Below are positions 8,696 to 16,323 of a DNA stretch of 35,930 nucleotides, one piece after another (the stretch's first letter is position 1; every line of letters begins with the position of its first letter). The notes beneath the pieces were generated by a model. The model worked only from the letters and a program-made list of their open reading frames with translations. It did no database searches and was not told the DNA's origin. Made by a program: the position numbers and the translations under genes. Origin of the DNA: Thermoplasmatota archaeon (GTDB taxonomy: Archaea > Thermoplasmatota > Thermoplasmata > Halarchaeoplasmatales > Halarchaeoplasmataceae); the NCBI GenBank assembly GCA_018334755.1, contig JAGXLI010000015.1, positions 1 through 35,930 of the forward strand, read 5' to 3'.

Positions 8696-8753
8696 TCATA
8701 GTTGACTGAAAAATCGGCGAAAAACTGATAAACATTTACGTCATTTCTGAGGT

Positions 8754-9125
8754 ATGGCTCAGGAGATAAAGATCTCGGTAGGAGATGTCGAGTTGAAGGG
8801 CAACTTAAAAGAGAACAAGTGCGCTAAAAGGATATTAAAGATGATGCCTATCGAATCAGATTTCAATACCTGGGGTGATGAATTTTACTTCTCTATCGGG
8901 CTAGAGATGGGTCTGGATGAAACGGCTAAAAGAGAAGTCGAAGTGGGGACCATCGGATACTGGCCTTCCGACGAGGCACTGGCCATCTTTTTCGGCCCTA
9001 CCCCGGCTTCTACTAGAGAAAGACCGGTGGCGGCGAGCGATGTAAACATTGTCGGAGAGGTCAAGGAGGCAGAGAAATTGAAAGACGTGAAAGATGCGGA
9101 AAAGATCAGGATCGAACTCGCCTGA
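8754..9125 (+). CDS. Cyclophilin-like fold protein (TM1367/COG2164 type)
   Basis: This 123-residue small cytoplasmic protein has the pattern WGDEFYFSIGL, VEVGTIGYWPSDEALAIFFGPTPAS of the archaeal/bacterial cyclophilin-like family. Family structures resemble cyclophilin, but the biochemical role is not established, so no prolyl-isomerase activity is claimed. It is divergent from the hdr operon and 47 nt upstream of nadE. The ATG follows GAGGT immediately, and a TATA-like element lies about 26 nt upstream, so translation may be nearly leaderless. Confidence 0.75.
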   Translation: MAQEIKISVGDVELKGNLKENKCAKRILKMMPIESDFNTWGDEFYFSIGLEMGLDETAKREVEVGTIGYWPSDEALAIFFGPTPASTRERPVAASDVNIVGEVKEAEKLKDVKDAEKIRIELA

Positions 9126-9172
9126 GAAGACTAACCCGTAAAAATAATAATGCCCCTTTTCAATCCCTCAAC

Positions 9173-9979
9173 ATGTCCCAAAAGCTAAGCGGAATGGAAG
9201 AAAATATCAAGTTGATAAGGGAGTTCATCTCGGACAAGGTGGAGAAGACCGGAGCCGATGGCGTTACCTTAGGATTGAGCGGTGGTCTTGATTCCACCAC
9301 CGTTCTCAAGCTTTCTATAGACGCTCTTGGAGAGGAAAGGGTTCACGGAATCATAATGCCCGAGAGCGCAAGCCCTGAAGAGGACATGAAGGACGCGCGA
9401 TGGATAGCTGAGAAGTGGGATATCGAATATGACGAGATAGATATCGATCCTATAATGGAAAGCTTTCCCGCGGGTCCAGAGGAAAAACTACCCTATGCGA
9501 ACTTGAAAGCCAGGACTAGAGCCTGTATAGAATATTATATCGCAAATGTGGAGCACAAACTGGTCGTCGGAACGGGCAACAAGAGCGAACTTCTGCTGGG
9601 ATACACCACGAAATACGGTGATAGTGCGGCCGACTTTTTACCTATAGGTGATATCTACAAGTCCGATCTGAGAGACCTAGCTGAAAAGATAGGTGTGCCC
9701 GAACGCTTTTTAGACAAAGTTCCGAGAGCGGGTCTCTGGGAAGGACAGACCGATGAAGAAGAATTGGGACATACCTACGAAGAGATAGATGAAGTCCTCA
9801 AAGGGATAGAAAAACAAGAACCTCTCAAAAAGATCGCCGAAAAGAACGGCGTGTCTAAAGAGACAGTTGAAGATGTAAAAGAGATGATCGATAAGACGGC
9901 ACATAAAAGAAAATTCCCTACGGTCCTAAAGCTGAGAAGCAGAACTGTAGGAAATGACTGGAGAGAATTTTCCCGGTGA
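9173..9979 (+). CDS. nadE: NAD+ synthetase
   Basis: This 268-residue enzyme makes NAD+ from deamido-NAD+, ATP and ammonia. It has the PP-loop GLSGGLDSTT (about residues 34-43), ARTRACIEYY, and GTGNKSELLLGYTTKYGDSAADF, all typical of NadE. It lacks the N-terminal glutaminase domain, so it is the short ammonia-dependent form usual in archaea. It is followed 9 nt later by the UPF0200 gene, suggesting co-transcription. Length and motifs are complete. Confidence 0.96.
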   Translation: MSQKLSGMEENIKLIREFISDKVEKTGADGVTLGLSGGLDSTTVLKLSIDALGEERVHGIIMPESASPEEDMKDARWIAEKWDIEYDEIDIDPIMESFPAGPEEKLPYANLKARTRACIEYYIANVEHKLVVGTGNKSELLLGYTTKYGDSAADFLPIGDIYKSDLRDLAEKIGVPERFLDKVPRAGLWEGQTDEEELGHTYEEIDEVLKGIEKQEPLKKIAEKNGVSKETVEDVKEMIDKTAHKRKFPTVLKLRSRTVGNDWREFSR

Positions 9980-9988
9980 GGAAAGATC

Positions 9989-10531
9989 ATGTTGATATTA
10001 CTTGCGGGCATGCCGGGGGCAGGTAAAGAAGAATTTTTGAAGATCGCTAGGAAAGAAGAGTACGATATCGTCAGGATGGGAGACGTGGTGAGGAGAAGGG
10101 CGGAAAAGAAGGGCATCTCCGAGAAGGACATAGGAACTTTTGCTAACAGGGAGAGAGAAGAACATCATGGAGGTATCTGGGCAGATAGAACTTTGAGTGT
10201 TTTAAAAGAAGATAGAACGGTGATCGACGGCATAAGGAGTCAGAGCGAGGTCAGCATCTTCAAGTCGGAATTGGACCGAGAGGCAAATATAGTCGCAATC
10301 CACGCATCACCTGAGACGAGATTCGAAAGATTGAAGGAACGGGGCCGGGAAGATCTACCTCAGACCTGGGAGGAGTTCAGAGATAGAGACAAAAGGGAGC
10401 TCGACTGGGGTCTCGGAAAGGTCATCGCGAGAGCGGATCATATGATAGTGAATGAAGGTTCTCTGAAAGAGATGCACGAGAAGAGCAGAGAGTTATTAGA
10501 GAAGTTGGAATTGGAATATGAGGATGACTAG
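9989..10531 (+). CDS. UPF0200 family P-loop nucleotide kinase-like protein
   Basis: This 180-residue protein has an N-terminal P-loop GMPGAGKEEF, followed by VRMGDVVRRRAEKKG and a DGIR motif (VIDGIRSQSEV). This is the archaeal UPF0200 family, related to dephospho-CoA kinase and adenylate kinase folds. The residue after the P-loop lysine is Glu rather than Ser/Thr. The true substrate is not known to me. The ATG lies 9 nt after the nadE stop with GAGGAAAG just upstream. Confidence 0.8.
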   Translation: MLILLAGMPGAGKEEFLKIARKEEYDIVRMGDVVRRRAEKKGISEKDIGTFANREREEHHGGIWADRTLSVLKEDRTVIDGIRSQSEVSIFKSELDREANIVAIHASPETRFERLKERGREDLPQTWEEFRDRDKRELDWGLGKVIARADHMIVNEGSLKEMHEKSRELLEKLELEYEDD

Positions 10532-10601
10532 GAAGATCTCTGTTTGAAAAATACAAAAAGTTTATTATACGACTGTGCATTAAAACGGAGCGGTGAAAAA
10601 T

Positions 10602-10769
10602 ATGGTCGTAGAAGTAGATGAAGACACGTGTATAGCCTGCGGAATGTGTGAGGAGGAATGTCCGATAGATGCGATAGTGGTCAATGAAGTCGCGGTTCCC
10701 GATGAGGAGAAATGTGAAGATATAGGTAAATGTGTTGAGATCTGTCCAGTCGATGCTTTGTCCCTTTAA
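10602..10769 (+). CDS. Mini-ferredoxin 1, second cluster lacks one cysteine
   Basis: This 55-residue protein is too short for the ORF track. The first cluster set is complete (CIACGMCEEECP, Cys10/13/16/20). The second reads KCEDIGKCVEICP: Cys38, Cys44 and Cys48 are present but the position of the second Cys (41) is Ile. It may therefore hold one [4Fe-4S] and one [3Fe-4S] cluster, or only one cluster. It is a sister of the ferredoxin at 11575, which has all eight cysteines. TTTATTATAC (10561-10570) is a likely TATA box and GGTGA precedes the ATG. An IS element abuts its stop codon. Confidence 0.9.
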   Translation: MVVEVDEDTCIACGMCEEECPIDAIVVNEVAVPDEEKCEDIGKCVEICPVDALSL

Positions 10770-10810
10770 AGTGAGTGCTCCCTAGGCTAAAGCCTAGGGC
10801 ATCCTCACTT
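10769..10810 (-). repeat. IS right-end hairpin
   Basis: A two-tier palindrome lies downstream of tnpA. The outer arms are AAGTGAG (10769-10775) and CTCACTT (10804-10810); the inner arms are CCCTAGGCT (10780-10788) and AGCCTAGGG (10791-10799). IS200/IS605 ends carry such subterminal hairpins, which the transposase reads as single-stranded DNA. The outer arm uses the last base of the ferredoxin 1 stop codon. It could also act as a transcription terminator for that gene. Confidence 0.7.
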
Positions 10811-11362
10811 ATCGGCCAGCAAAGTCTTGTAGAGATGTCTGAGGAGTCGCCGATGAATGGTGTGAATCTTTTTGTATAGCTTCCGTTTCATCAGACTTGT
10901 TAGTGTAGTGATGAGATTGAGATTCTCGAATATAATGTTCCACCTTTTCAGGTGTAATCTCACCAATTGGTCTAAAGTATTTACCTGCTGACCACAGATG
11001 GTTTTCATCATACCCTTTCATTACCTGGAATAACATTCCAGGAATCGAATGAATTTTTTCAAATTCATGTAGAATTCAGGGAAGACCTTCCTTAGTTTTC
11101 TAGAACTTGCGCCCTTCAGATATTGTATAATTTCAGCTATCGATTGTGAAGGGTGGTGACTCAAAAAGATATGAACATGGTCTTCCTCTATACTCATCTC
11201 ATAGATCTGAAAACCGTGTCTCTCGGCAATTTCTAACAAAATGTTCTCCAGTTCTTTTCGAATGTCAGGTCTTTGGAACATCCGAAAACGTTTATAGGGG
11301 CTTAACACTACATGATACAGGCTTTGGCCAAAGCCGTAGCTATATGATTGCATTTGCGTCAT
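10809..11362 (-). pseudogene. tnpA: IS200/IS605 Y1 transposase TnpA, frameshifted
   Basis: The true start is the ATG at 11360-11362, preceded by AGGAG; the ORF track extends further upstream into the leader. The first frame (to 11021) carries YHVVLSPYKRF and the HUH motif EEDHVHIFLS, then YLKGASSRKLRKVFPEF. The second frame (stop at 10809) carries HLWSAGKYFRPIGEITPE, whose Tyr is the expected catalytic residue. A -1 shift near the run TTGAAAAAATTC (about 11055) would join them into a protein of about 185 residues. Just after it, the palindrome CCTGGAAT-GTT-ATTCCAGG (11022-11040) separates the halves. A decayed gene is the simplest reading; programmed frameshifting at the A-run is possible but unproven. 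Confidence 0.8.
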
Positions 11363-11366
11363 TTTT

Positions 11367-11420
11367 CTCGACTCCTGGCGGTTCTTAAAGCGCCCCGCAG
11401 GGGCGCGCCGCCAAGTCGAG
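11367..11420 (-). promoter_or_regulatory. Nested stem-loops in tnpA leader hiding the ribosome-binding site
   Basis: On the mRNA strand, CTCGACT+TGGCGG pairs with CCGCCA+(GG)+AGTCGAG, a 13-bp stem with a 2-nt bulge. The AGGAG ribosome-binding site of tnpA lies inside the 3' arm. The loop contains a second perfect hairpin, GCGCCCC-GCA-GGGGCGC (11390-11406 on the plus strand). Bacterial IS200 is known to keep transposase synthesis low by folding its leader over the ribosome-binding site; this looks like the same design in an archaeal copy. Confidence 0.7.
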
Positions 11421-11464
11421 AATGGTTTCATTCACTAAAAGATTTGCTAGAACAGATATTCATC

Positions 11465-11504
11465 GCCCTGTATCCCGCGACCTCAAAGGTCGGGGAATTA
11501 GGGC
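11465..11504 (-). repeat. IS left-end hairpin
   Basis: Upstream of tnpA, CGACCT-CAA-AGGTCG (11478-11492) is nested within GCCCT (11465-11469) and AGGGC (11500-11504). It is the expected subterminal hairpin at the tnpA-proximal end of an IS200/IS605 element. Confidence 0.65.
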
Positions 11505-11574
11505 TCATGCGTGACTATTAAAAGATAAGAGTAAATTTTTTATACGCTCTCTTCTTCACCCAACCTGTGGTAAA

Positions 11575-11742
11575 ATGGTAGTCGAGATAGATGAAGATAC
11601 CTGCATAGCTTGCGGTCAGTGTGAAGAAGAATGTCCAGTCGACGCACTAACGGTCGAAGAAGTAGCGGTGGTCGATGAAGACGCTTGTATAGATTGCGGA
11701 AACTGTGTCGAAGTCTGTCCCGTCGATGCGATGAGTCTGTAG
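11575..11742 (+). CDS. Mini-ferredoxin 2, two complete [4Fe-4S] sites
   Basis: This 55-residue protein has two full sets, CIACGQCEEECP and CIDCGNCVEVCP. It is collinear with ferredoxin 1, with the same length, the same start (MVVE), and SL as the last residues, so the two arose by gene duplication. It is a low-potential electron carrier and a plausible partner of the HdrA/Mvh complex, though nothing here proves that pairing. TTTTTTATAC at 11536-11545 is a likely TATA box of its own, lying outside the IS element, and GTGGT precedes the ATG. Confidence 0.92.
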   Translation: MVVEIDEDTCIACGQCEEECPVDALTVEEVAVVDEDACIDCGNCVEVCPVDAMSL

Positions 11743-11787
11743 AAGTCTTGGAGGACCTTATCTCTTTTATCTTTTTTATTTTTATCT
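11743..11787 (+). terminator. T-rich terminator after ferredoxin 2
   Basis: The short space between the convergent ferredoxin and deaminase genes has a run of T-rich blocks (CTTTTATCTTTTTTATTTTTATC), as expected for archaeal intrinsic termination. No clear stem is seen. Confidence 0.4.
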
Positions 11788-12411
11788 TCATTTATCTGGA
11801 TCTTGGTCTTTCTCTTTGATATACTCTGCTAGTGTTTCCTGTACCTCCACCTTTTCCCCCTCAAATCTTTTCACATCTATTTCGCTCTGGTTTAACATGT
11901 TTTCAGAGAGGGGATCCTTGTATTCTCCATCGTAGATTATCTCATCGATCTCCGAGTTGATGAGCATCTTGCCGCAGACGACACACGGGTAAGTGGTACA
12001 GTACAGCTTACTCCCCTTTATGCTGACGCCTGATACCGCGGCCTGAACGATAGCGTTCTGCTCGGCATGAGCGGCTCTGCACAGCTCATGCCTTCTGCCG
12101 GATTTTACACCCTCACCTTTTTTTGGATAAAAATCTATCTCCTCCAGCATCTCTTCCCTGTCGATATCCTCTTCGCCCTCATACTGGTCAAAGAATATAT
12201 CCATATATGGAGGGTCTATATCACCTCTTCTCATACAGCCCCCCAACTCTTTGCAGTGTGGCAAGTTCTTCGGGGCTCCGTTGTAGCCCGTACTCAGGAC
12301 CTGCTTGTTTTTCACTATCACCGCGCCCACTTTTCTGCGGAGACAGGTAGATCTTTCTGATACCAGATAAGCCATGGCCATGAAATATTCATCTACACTA
12401 GGACGGTTCAT
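11788..12411 (-). CDS. Deoxycytidylate (dCMP) deaminase family protein
   Basis: This 207-residue protein is a zinc-dependent cytidine/deoxycytidylate deaminase. It has VGAVIVKNKQVLSTGYNGAP, HAEQNAIVQAA (His ligand and catalytic Glu), and the zinc-ligand pair in TTYPCVVCGKMLINSE. The family converts dCMP to dUMP for thymidylate synthesis. An acidic insertion of about 45 residues between GYNGAP and the HAE motif contains further Cys/His residues, as in ComEB/dCMP deaminases. The gene is divergent from the protease gene. Confidence 0.88.
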   Translation of the reverse strand: MNRPSVDEYFMAMAYLVSERSTCLRRKVGAVIVKNKQVLSTGYNGAPKNLPHCKELGGCMRRGDIDPPYMDIFFDQYEGEEDIDREEMLEEIDFYPKKGEGVKSGRRHELCRAAHAEQNAIVQAAVSGVSIKGSKLYCTTYPCVVCGKMLINSEIDEIIYDGEYKDPLSENMLNQSEIDVKRFEGEKVEVQETLAEYIKEKDQDPDK

Positions 12412-12477
12412 ATGTTAAGGGAAACAAATCCTCATTTATTTTATTTTCGTGACCTACAAATCCGAATCCCAAAAAGA

Positions 12478-12513
12478 TTTATAACTGAATTCACTTTCAA
12501 TTTTTAGTGGAGG
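12478..12513 (+). promoter_or_regulatory. TATA box and ribosome-binding site of the secreted protease
   Basis: TTTATAAC at 12478-12485 lies about 25 nt before GTGGAGGA, and the ATG follows at 12523. Transcription would begin almost at the ribosome-binding site, giving a very short leader. Confidence 0.45.
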
Positions 12514-12522
12514 AATAAATAT

Positions 12523-15500
12523 ATGCAAACGCCCCGCTCAATTTTGGCTTTCTTCATGGCTATGATATTGGTCCTATCTGCTTTAGGTGTTGGGGGAGCT
12601 TTTTCCCCGGAAGAAGCAGAGGGCTCCGAAATAGTTCTGGTTAGAATGAAAGATCCAAGTGACATACAAAAGATAAACGATTTAGGACTAGAGATTCTGG
12701 AAAGATACGGTACATCCATGCTTGTTAAAAGTGATAGACAGGTAAAAGAATTGTCTGCGGCCGGACTAGATGTGAATCCTTTAGAAAAAAGGACCGTGTT
12801 ATCGGTGAAAGGCCATACATTCGATTTTGAAAAAGAGGAACCACCAGTAAAAGAAGATATGAAGATAGACGAATATGCAGAAGGAACAGAAGGGACTTAC
12901 ATAGTCCATCTATTGGGCCCGGTCGATCCTGATTGGAGAGCACAACTTGAAGATCTAGGTGTGGATGTAATAAATTACGTACCTAATTATGCGTACGAAG
13001 TCAGGATGACTCCGGAAAAGAAAGATCGTGTCGATTCCCTTGACTTCGTCGATTGGACCGGCATATATCATCCAGGATACAAGATAGCGGAGGAGGTGGA
13101 GCGAAAAGCCGAAAAGGTCGACTCTGGAAGTGTTCGGGTAAAACTTGTTGAAGATCCTGATTTTGAAAATCTTAAGGAGATCCAAGATATAGATCCCGAT
13201 GCTGATTTCAGAGAATCAGGTTCTAAGATAGAAACTATACTTGAAGTCCATGATTTCTCTTCGATCGTGAAGATGGCGAAGTTGAAAGACGTTTATTACA
13301 TCTCTCCCTACTATGAACCTCAGCTTTTCTCCGAGGTCGACTCCCAGATCATGGGCGGTGGCGCCTGGGAGATGGACAACGATGATGATCCTGCGACCGC
13401 CTATCGCGAATACGGCGATCACGGCGCTTACATCAACCAATTAGGATATACCGGTAATGATGTCACCGTCACTCCGGCGGATACCGGTCTTGGAGATGGA
13501 AGTACCCCTAACGCCGGTCATCCGGACTTCACGGGTAGAGTGAAAGGAGGACATTCGATGAACCAGAGTTCTCCAGATGACTGGTCGGACGGTCAAAGTC
13601 ACGGCACCCATACTGCTGGTTCCATAACGGGAGATACGTACGACGGAACCGGCACGCAGTACGAAGGTCTAGACGGTAATTATTACGCGGCTCAAGGCCT
13701 CGCTTATGATTCCGACATCTATGCCGTGAAGATATTTGATGACGGGGGCAGTTTCCTAGCGGACGGTCGAGAATACGAGATAGTAGAAGTGGCCAAACAA
13801 AAAGGAGGAACCTATGTACATTCCAATTCGTGGGGCGCCCGAGGAGGCGGAGCCTATGATGAAACGTGCGCCAAGTACGATAGAGCGGTCAGAGATGCTG
13901 ACAGCGATAAAGATGGAAACCAGCCCATGGTGATTACCGTAGCCGCGGGGAACGACGGCCCAGATAAGGAAACCGTAGCTCCTCCATCGGTCGGCAAAAA
14001 CGTCATAGGGATAGGAGCGACCCAGACCTACATGCCCAACTCCGATGATTACGGGGCCCGGGGAGGTTTCGACAATCCAGATAAAGTTGCCAACTTCAGT
14101 TCTCGTGGATATGCAAAGGACGGCAGGGTCAAACCGGATGTTTCTGCACCCGGTCAGGAGATCCTCTCTACCATGACACCCGAGGATACGGGCGGAACAA
14201 GAGGAGGCGCTTCGGTCAAAAGATCTAGCCCGTCAGATGCGGAAACCTCCGACGGATATTCCCCGAGCAGCTTCGGTGGAGGATATGAACCTGACGGCAG
14301 ATATGAATGGATGCAGGGAACTTCGATGGCAAATCCGGCCGCTGCAGGAGCCGCATCGGTCGTAGTGGATTGGTACAAGCAGAATTATCTCTTCAGGCCT
14401 AGCCCCGCGATGGTCAAGGCTCTGATGGTAAATACAGCCCAACCGTTGGAGTACGATCAAGACAGCAACGGAGAGATCGATTACATTCCAAATCTACATG
14501 AAGGTTGGGGAAGGATAGAACTTTCAAAGCTCGAATATCCAAAGGATAATCCGGTCCCATTGAAGGTCGAAGATCAGTCGAGTTTATTACAGACCGGGGA
14601 GGTTGATGAGTATAATATAACTGCTGCGAGAGATGGAAAACCTCTCAATATAACATTGACTTGGACCGATAAGAAAGCGGCGGGCGGTGACGATCCGACC
14701 TTGAAAAACGATCTGAACCTTGAGGTCGTATCCCCGAGCGGAGATATCTACCGCGGCAATGGATTCCCGGTAGATGCCAATGGAAACAGCACCAGCTCTT
14801 ATACGGAACCGAACATCGGAGCTATGCCGCGTTTCGATAATAACAGCGACGATGCGGATGATTTAAACACTGTAGAGAACGTATTTATTCCAGCCTCTGC
14901 CGTCGAAACCGGGGAGTATACAGTAAGGGTCAGGGGATTCAACATCCCAGAAGATGCCAATAATGACGGTACAGCGAATCAAGATTACGCTCTGGCGATA
15001 TACAATGCAAACAATGCCCCAGCAGGAACTCCGCCAGACATCAAGGTCACCACTCCAAATGGAGGCGAAGAATGGAAGGCAAAAACGACAGAAGAGATCA
15101 CTTGGAACACTCAGCCTGGTGACGATCCTATAGATAGTATAGGCCTCTGGTACAGCCTCGATAACGGAGGTACTTGGACCACGCTGGCTACTCTATCCCA
15201 GGACACGGGGAACTACAGTTGGGATATACCCAATGTAGACAGTACTGAATGTTTGATAAAAGCGGGCGTCTCAGATAGCGCCGGCCGGATCACCGTCGAT
15301 ACCAGCGATAGTACCTTTACGATAAATGGGATACCGCCAGCGCCACCAGAGGGTTTATCTGTCGAGCACTCCGGCTCAAATCTTGAGAATAATCGGGTGA
15401 GCTGGAACGCTAGTGCCGTCGATCCTGAGGAAGTAGCACAGTACAACCTTTATCAATCAAAATTCATGAATACCTCCTGGAATAAAATAAAAAGTATAGA

Positions 15501-16155
15501 TGCCAACGGTTCATCTAGTTATGAGTTTGTAGACCAGGGAAGAGGTGATCTAGACGGTACTATCTGGAAATACATGGTCAGAGCTGTAGGCGAGAACGGA
15601 CTTGAAGAAAGTAACAACCTAACAGAGATCGAACCTTCCTCTACGGATATAGAGCTTGACAAAGGCTGGAACTTTGTTTCCTTCGATATCCACTCTTCAC
15701 AGACGGATCTTAACTCAATCTTAGAGGACGATCAGATGGGTATCTCCGGTAACTATGATAAAGTGATGTATTATAACGCTGATGAGGGCGGATGGCAGAG
15801 TTATAGACCTGGCAGGTACGGCCGCTATAATGACCTAGAATTCTGGGACAACACTAGAGGGGTATGGATAAACATGACCCAGGCAGATACGTTGAAAATA
15901 AAAGGAGAGCGGCCGACGACCACTGAGATAACTCTACAGCCCGGCTGGAACATGGTAGGTTATCCCAGCGAAACCGCCGCGGTCGGGGACGTACCTAGTG
16001 AAGTCACGAAGGTCGGATACTTCGATTCGTCTAAAGACAGTAACATAGCCTATGACAGCGATCCTCAGAATTTCGAATTCCAACCTTTGAACGGTTACTG
16101 GCTGTACAACGGCAAAGAGACTACGGTGACTTGGACGGTTAACTATACTGGTTAG
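12523..16155 (+). CDS. Secreted subtilisin-like serine protease (S8) with C-terminal beta domains
   Basis: This 1210-residue precursor has an N-terminal hydrophobic signal segment (about 8-28). A long acidic region to about residue 300 looks like two propeptide-like units. The S8 catalytic domain has Asp in PADTGLGDG (about 320), His in SHGTHTAGS (about 362) and Ser in GTSMANPAAAGAA (about 600). After it come a beta-rich domain, an immunoglobulin-like domain (VTTPNGGEEW), a fibronectin-III-like domain (about 945-1040), and two related repeats containing GWNFVSF and GWNMVGY. There is no C-terminal membrane anchor or sorting signal, so it is probably released or held by the C-terminal domains. 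Likely role: extracellular protein degradation for peptide nutrition, or cell-surface processing. Confidence 0.93.
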   Translation: MQTPRSILAFFMAMILVLSALGVGGAFSPEEAEGSEIVLVRMKDPSDIQKINDLGLEILERYGTSMLVKSDRQVKELSAAGLDVNPLEKRTVLSVKGHTFDFEKEEPPVKEDMKIDEYAEGTEGTYIVHLLGPVDPDWRAQLEDLGVDVINYVPNYAYEVRMTPEKKDRVDSLDFVDWTGIYHPGYKIAEEVERKAEKVDSGSVRVKLVEDPDFENLKEIQDIDPDADFRESGSKIETILEVHDFSSIVKMAKLKDVYYISPYYEPQLFSEVDSQIMGGGAWEMDNDDDPATAYREYGDHGAYINQLGYTGNDVTVTPADTGLGDGSTPNAGHPDFTGRVKGGHSMNQSSPDDWSDGQSHGTHTAGSITGDTYDGTGTQYEGLDGNYYAAQGLAYDSDIYAVKIFDDGGSFLADGREYEIVEVAKQKGGTYVHSNSWGARGGGAYDETCAKYDRAVRDADSDKDGNQPMVITVAAGNDGPDKETVAPPSVGKNVIGIGATQTYMPNSDDYGARGGFDNPDKVANFSSRGYAKDGRVKPDVSAPGQEILSTMTPEDTGGTRGGASVKRSSPSDAETSDGYSPSSFGGGYEPDGRYEWMQGTSMANPAAAGAASVVVDWYKQNYLFRPSPAMVKALMVNTAQPLEYDQDSNGEIDYIPNLHEGWGRIELSKLEYPKDNPVPLKVEDQSSLLQTGEVDEYNITAARDGKPLNITLTWTDKKAAGGDDPTLKNDLNLEVVSPSGDIYRGNGFPVDANGNSTSSYTEPNIGAMPRFDNNSDDADDLNTVENVFIPASAVETGEYTVRVRGFNIPEDANNDGTANQDYALAIYNANNAPAGTPPDIKVTTPNGGEEWKAKTTEEITWNTQPGDDPIDSIGLWYSLDNGGTWTTLATLSQDTGNYSWDIPNVDSTECLIKAGVSDSAGRITVDTSDSTFTINGIPPAPPEGLSVEHSGSNLENNRVSWNASAVDPEEVAQYNLYQSKFMNTSWNKIKSIDANGSSSYEFVDQGRGDLDGTIWKYMVRAVGENGLEESNNLTEIEPSSTDIELDKGWNFVSFDIHSSQTDLNSILEDDQMGISGNYDKVMYYNADEGGWQSYRPGRYGRYNDLEFWDNTRGVWINMTQADTLKIKGERPTTTEITLQPGWNMVGYPSETAAVGDVPSEVTKVGYFDSSKDSNIAYDSDPQNFEFQPLNGYWLYNGKETTVTWTVNYTG

Positions 16156-16156
16156 A

Positions 16157-16215
16157 CGGACTTGTTGAAAACGGTCCGATCAAAACCCCTTTATGATCTC
16201 TTTTTCTATCTTTTT
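16157..16215 (+). terminator. Terminator after the protease gene
   Basis: CGGAC (16157-16161) and GTCCG (16174-16178) can form a short stem just after the protease stop. They are followed by T-rich blocks (CTTTTTCTATCTTTTTCC). Confidence 0.45.
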
Positions 16216-16248
16216 CCTTCTAATACAGAAGATTCAGGCATAAAAAAG

Positions 16249-16323
16249 CGGGCGTAGAGGGATTCGAACCCTCGATTTACAGCTTAGGAAGCTGTCGCCT
16301 TATCCAGACTAGGCCACACGCCC
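16249..16323 (-). tRNA. tRNA-Arg (anticodon CCU)
   Basis: The minus strand folds into a complete cloverleaf. The acceptor arms are GGGCGTG and TACGCCC with discriminator G, and the D arm is GCC...GGC. The anticodon stem ACAGC/GCTGT encloses the loop TTCCTAA, giving anticodon CCT, which reads AGG. The T arm contains GGTTCGAATCC. CCA is not encoded. T6 follows directly downstream, as for an archaeal terminator. There is no intron. The 5' side is unusual because parts of the tRNA recur in the leader (next entry). Confidence 0.95.

Larger units (their letters stand above)
10769..11515 (-). mobile_element. IS200/IS605-family insertion sequence (tnpA only)
   Basis: This ~0.75-kb element lies between the two ferredoxin genes. 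Evidence is a Y1 HUH transposase gene on the minus strand and a strong hairpin at each end (10769-10810 and 11465-11504). A folded leader in front of tnpA and the absence of terminal inverted repeats also match the family. No tnpB/IscB accessory gene is present, so it is IS200-like. The exact cleavage points cannot be fixed by eye. The low-coordinate end starts at the stop codon of ferredoxin 1; the high end lies just before the promoter of ferredoxin 2. The transposase is frameshifted, so the copy may be inactive or may depend on a partner copy. Confidence 0.85.
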
